64,000 bases of DNA from Niveispirillum sp943370215 (GTDB lineage Bacteria; Pseudomonadota; Alphaproteobacteria; Azospirillales; Azospirillaceae), in NCBI GenBank assembly GCA_943370215.1, contig CALRQC020000014.1:59879-123878 (forward strand), given 5' to 3'. Each line of letters starts with the position of its first letter. The stretch's first letter is position 1. The notes under the pieces were generated by a model. The model ran no database searches, was not told the DNA's origin, and saw nothing but the letters and a program-made list of their open reading frames with translations. A program made the position numbers and the translations under genes. Positions 63,169 through 64,000 of this stretch are shown one piece after another.

Positions 63169-64000
63169 ATGCCCGCAGCCGTGACCCCGCCACAGGGCCA
63201 GCGCCGCTATTATCGCTATTACGTGCTGCTGATTCTGATCCTGGTCTATATCTTCAATTTCATCGACCGGCAGATTCTGGGCATCCTGGCCTCTTCCATC
63301 AAAACGGAACTGGGGCTCAGTGATCAGCAATTGGGGCTGATGGGCGGCATGGCCTTTGCCTTGTTCTACACGGCACTCGGCATCCCCATCGCCCTGGTCG
63401 CCGACCGGAAAAGCCGCACCTGGATCATGACCGGGGCGCTGACCATCTGGAGCGGTTTCACCGCCTTGTGCGGCTTTGCCACCGGCTTCTGGCAATTGTT
63501 CCTCTGCCGGCTGGGCGTGGGCGTGGGGGAGGCGGGCGGCGTGGCCCCGGCCTATTCCCTGATTTCCGACTATTTCCCGCCGCAGGAACGGGCGCGCGCG
63601 CTGGCCGCCTACAGCTTCGGCATTCCCATCGGCATGGCGGCAGGCGTGCTGTTCGGCGGGGTGATTGCCCACCAGATCGGCTGGCGCTGGGCCTTCATCA
63701 TCTGCGGGCTGGTCGGGCTGCTGCTGGCACCCTTGTTCAAGCTGACGGTGCGGGAACCGGTGCGCGGCGGGTTTGATGCCAAACCGGCCGCAGATAAGGC
63801 CGCCCCCGGCCTGGGCGATGCGCTCACCCTGCTGTTCCAAAAACCCTCCTTCTGGTTGCTGGCGCTGGGGGCCTCCTGCTCATCCATTCTGGGCTATGGG
63901 CTGGCCTTCTGGCTGCCCTCCTTCTTTGAGCGCAGCCACGGGCTGGCTTTGGTGGACCGCTCCATTTTCTATGCCGGCATCCTGTTCTGTGGTGGCATGG
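63169..64000 (+). CDS. MFS transporter (5' part; cut by window end)
   Basis: The first 277 residues are present. Several transmembrane helices are visible from residue 17, with the MFS loop motif ALGIPIALVADRKSRTWI after helix 2 and GVGVGEAGGVAPAYSLISDYFP in helix 4-5. The subgroup is the spinster-like MFS family common in sphingomonads. ATG 63169 follows AAGGAA. It should move the substrate or product of the adjacent catabolic genes across the inner membrane; that role is from context. Confidence 0.9.
   Translation, partial: MPAAVTPPQGQRRYYRYYVLLILILVYIFNFIDRQILGILASSIKTELGLSDQQLGLMGGMAFALFYTALGIPIALVADRKSRTWIMTGALTIWSGFTALCGFATGFWQLFLCRLGVGVGEAGGVAPAYSLISDYFPPQERARALAAYSFGIPIGMAAGVLFGGVIAHQIGWRWAFIICGLVGLLLAPLFKLTVREPVRGGFDAKPAADKAAPGLGDALTLLFQKPSFWLLALGASCSSILGYGLAFWLPSFFERSHGLALVDRSIFYAGILFCGGM

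Noticed and set aside
1..64000. tRNA or rRNA genes, insertion sequences or integrase/attachment sites.
   Set aside because: I looked through all intergenic stretches and found no cloverleaf pattern, transposase frame or terminal repeats of insertion sequences.

Overview
The window is typical of a high-GC alphaproteobacterium. Gene content (an RsaA-type S-layer protein, sphingomonad/caulobacter-type TonB receptors, a SUV3-type helicase, alphaproteobacterial-style hybrid kinases and long GC-rich intergenic inverted repeats) fits a Rhodospirillales/Azospirillaceae-like organism. The genus is inferred, not proven. I saw no rRNA, tRNA, CRISPR array, transposase or prophage, so this looks like chromosomal sequence or a stable chromid.

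Layout. (1) About 1-22.2 kb is a cell-surface region. It holds a methyltransferase (cut by the window edge), a family 4 glycosyltransferase, a 1184-residue S-layer/RTX protein with its own terminator, and two family 2 glycosyltransferases. These are followed by a compact rfbCBAD dTDP-L-rhamnose operon. On the other strand lies a polysaccharide assembly operon: a Wza/SLBB export protein, YjbH, a Wzz-like chain-length protein, a glycosyltransferase and an O-antigen ligase/polymerase. A YjbF lipoprotein gene is divergent from the Wza gene, and a small YjbE/GfcA-like secreted protein lies beyond it. Together they can make rhamnose-containing precursors, polymerise them and export a surface polysaccharide that could coat or anchor the S-layer. 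(2) About 22.4-36.1 kb holds signalling and housekeeping genes: two small unknown proteins, a hybrid kinase with two receiver proteins, a SUV3-like helicase, an LMW-phosphatase/ArsC-like protein, GreB, a second hybrid kinase with a built-in HPt domain, an Rrf2 regulator and an HD hydrolase. (3) About 36.1-43.1 kb holds a TonB receptor and a purine (urate) catabolism locus. In that locus puuE is divergent from uraD, a flavoprotein probably of the HpyO urate hydroxylase type, and uraH; an AdhP-type alcohol dehydrogenase follows.

(4) About 43.2-48.2 kb is the least conventional part. A 1090-residue membrane regulator (winged helix, STAND NTPase, transmembrane helix, TPR repeats) is followed by a small unknown protein. 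Beyond a 579-bp intergenic stretch with a 14-bp tandem repeat is a divergent gene for another unknown, probably beta-sandwich, protein. (5) About 48.2-53.1 kb is a yhiI-rbbA-yhhJ type ABC exporter operon. (6) About 53.2-56.9 kb is a glutarate/glutaryl-CoA locus: a LysR regulator, gcdH and a CaiB-type CoA transferase, with a 14-bp perfect inverted repeat in the divergent promoter region. (7) About 56.9-64 kb is a probable catabolic cluster of unknown substrate: TetR, an acyl-CoA ligase and two MaoC/hotdog proteins on one strand; an alpha/beta hydrolase, a TonB receptor and an MFS transporter (cut by the window end) on the other.

Most genes are in tight operons with 1-13 bp stop/start overlaps. 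Several GC-rich hairpins separate convergent units.
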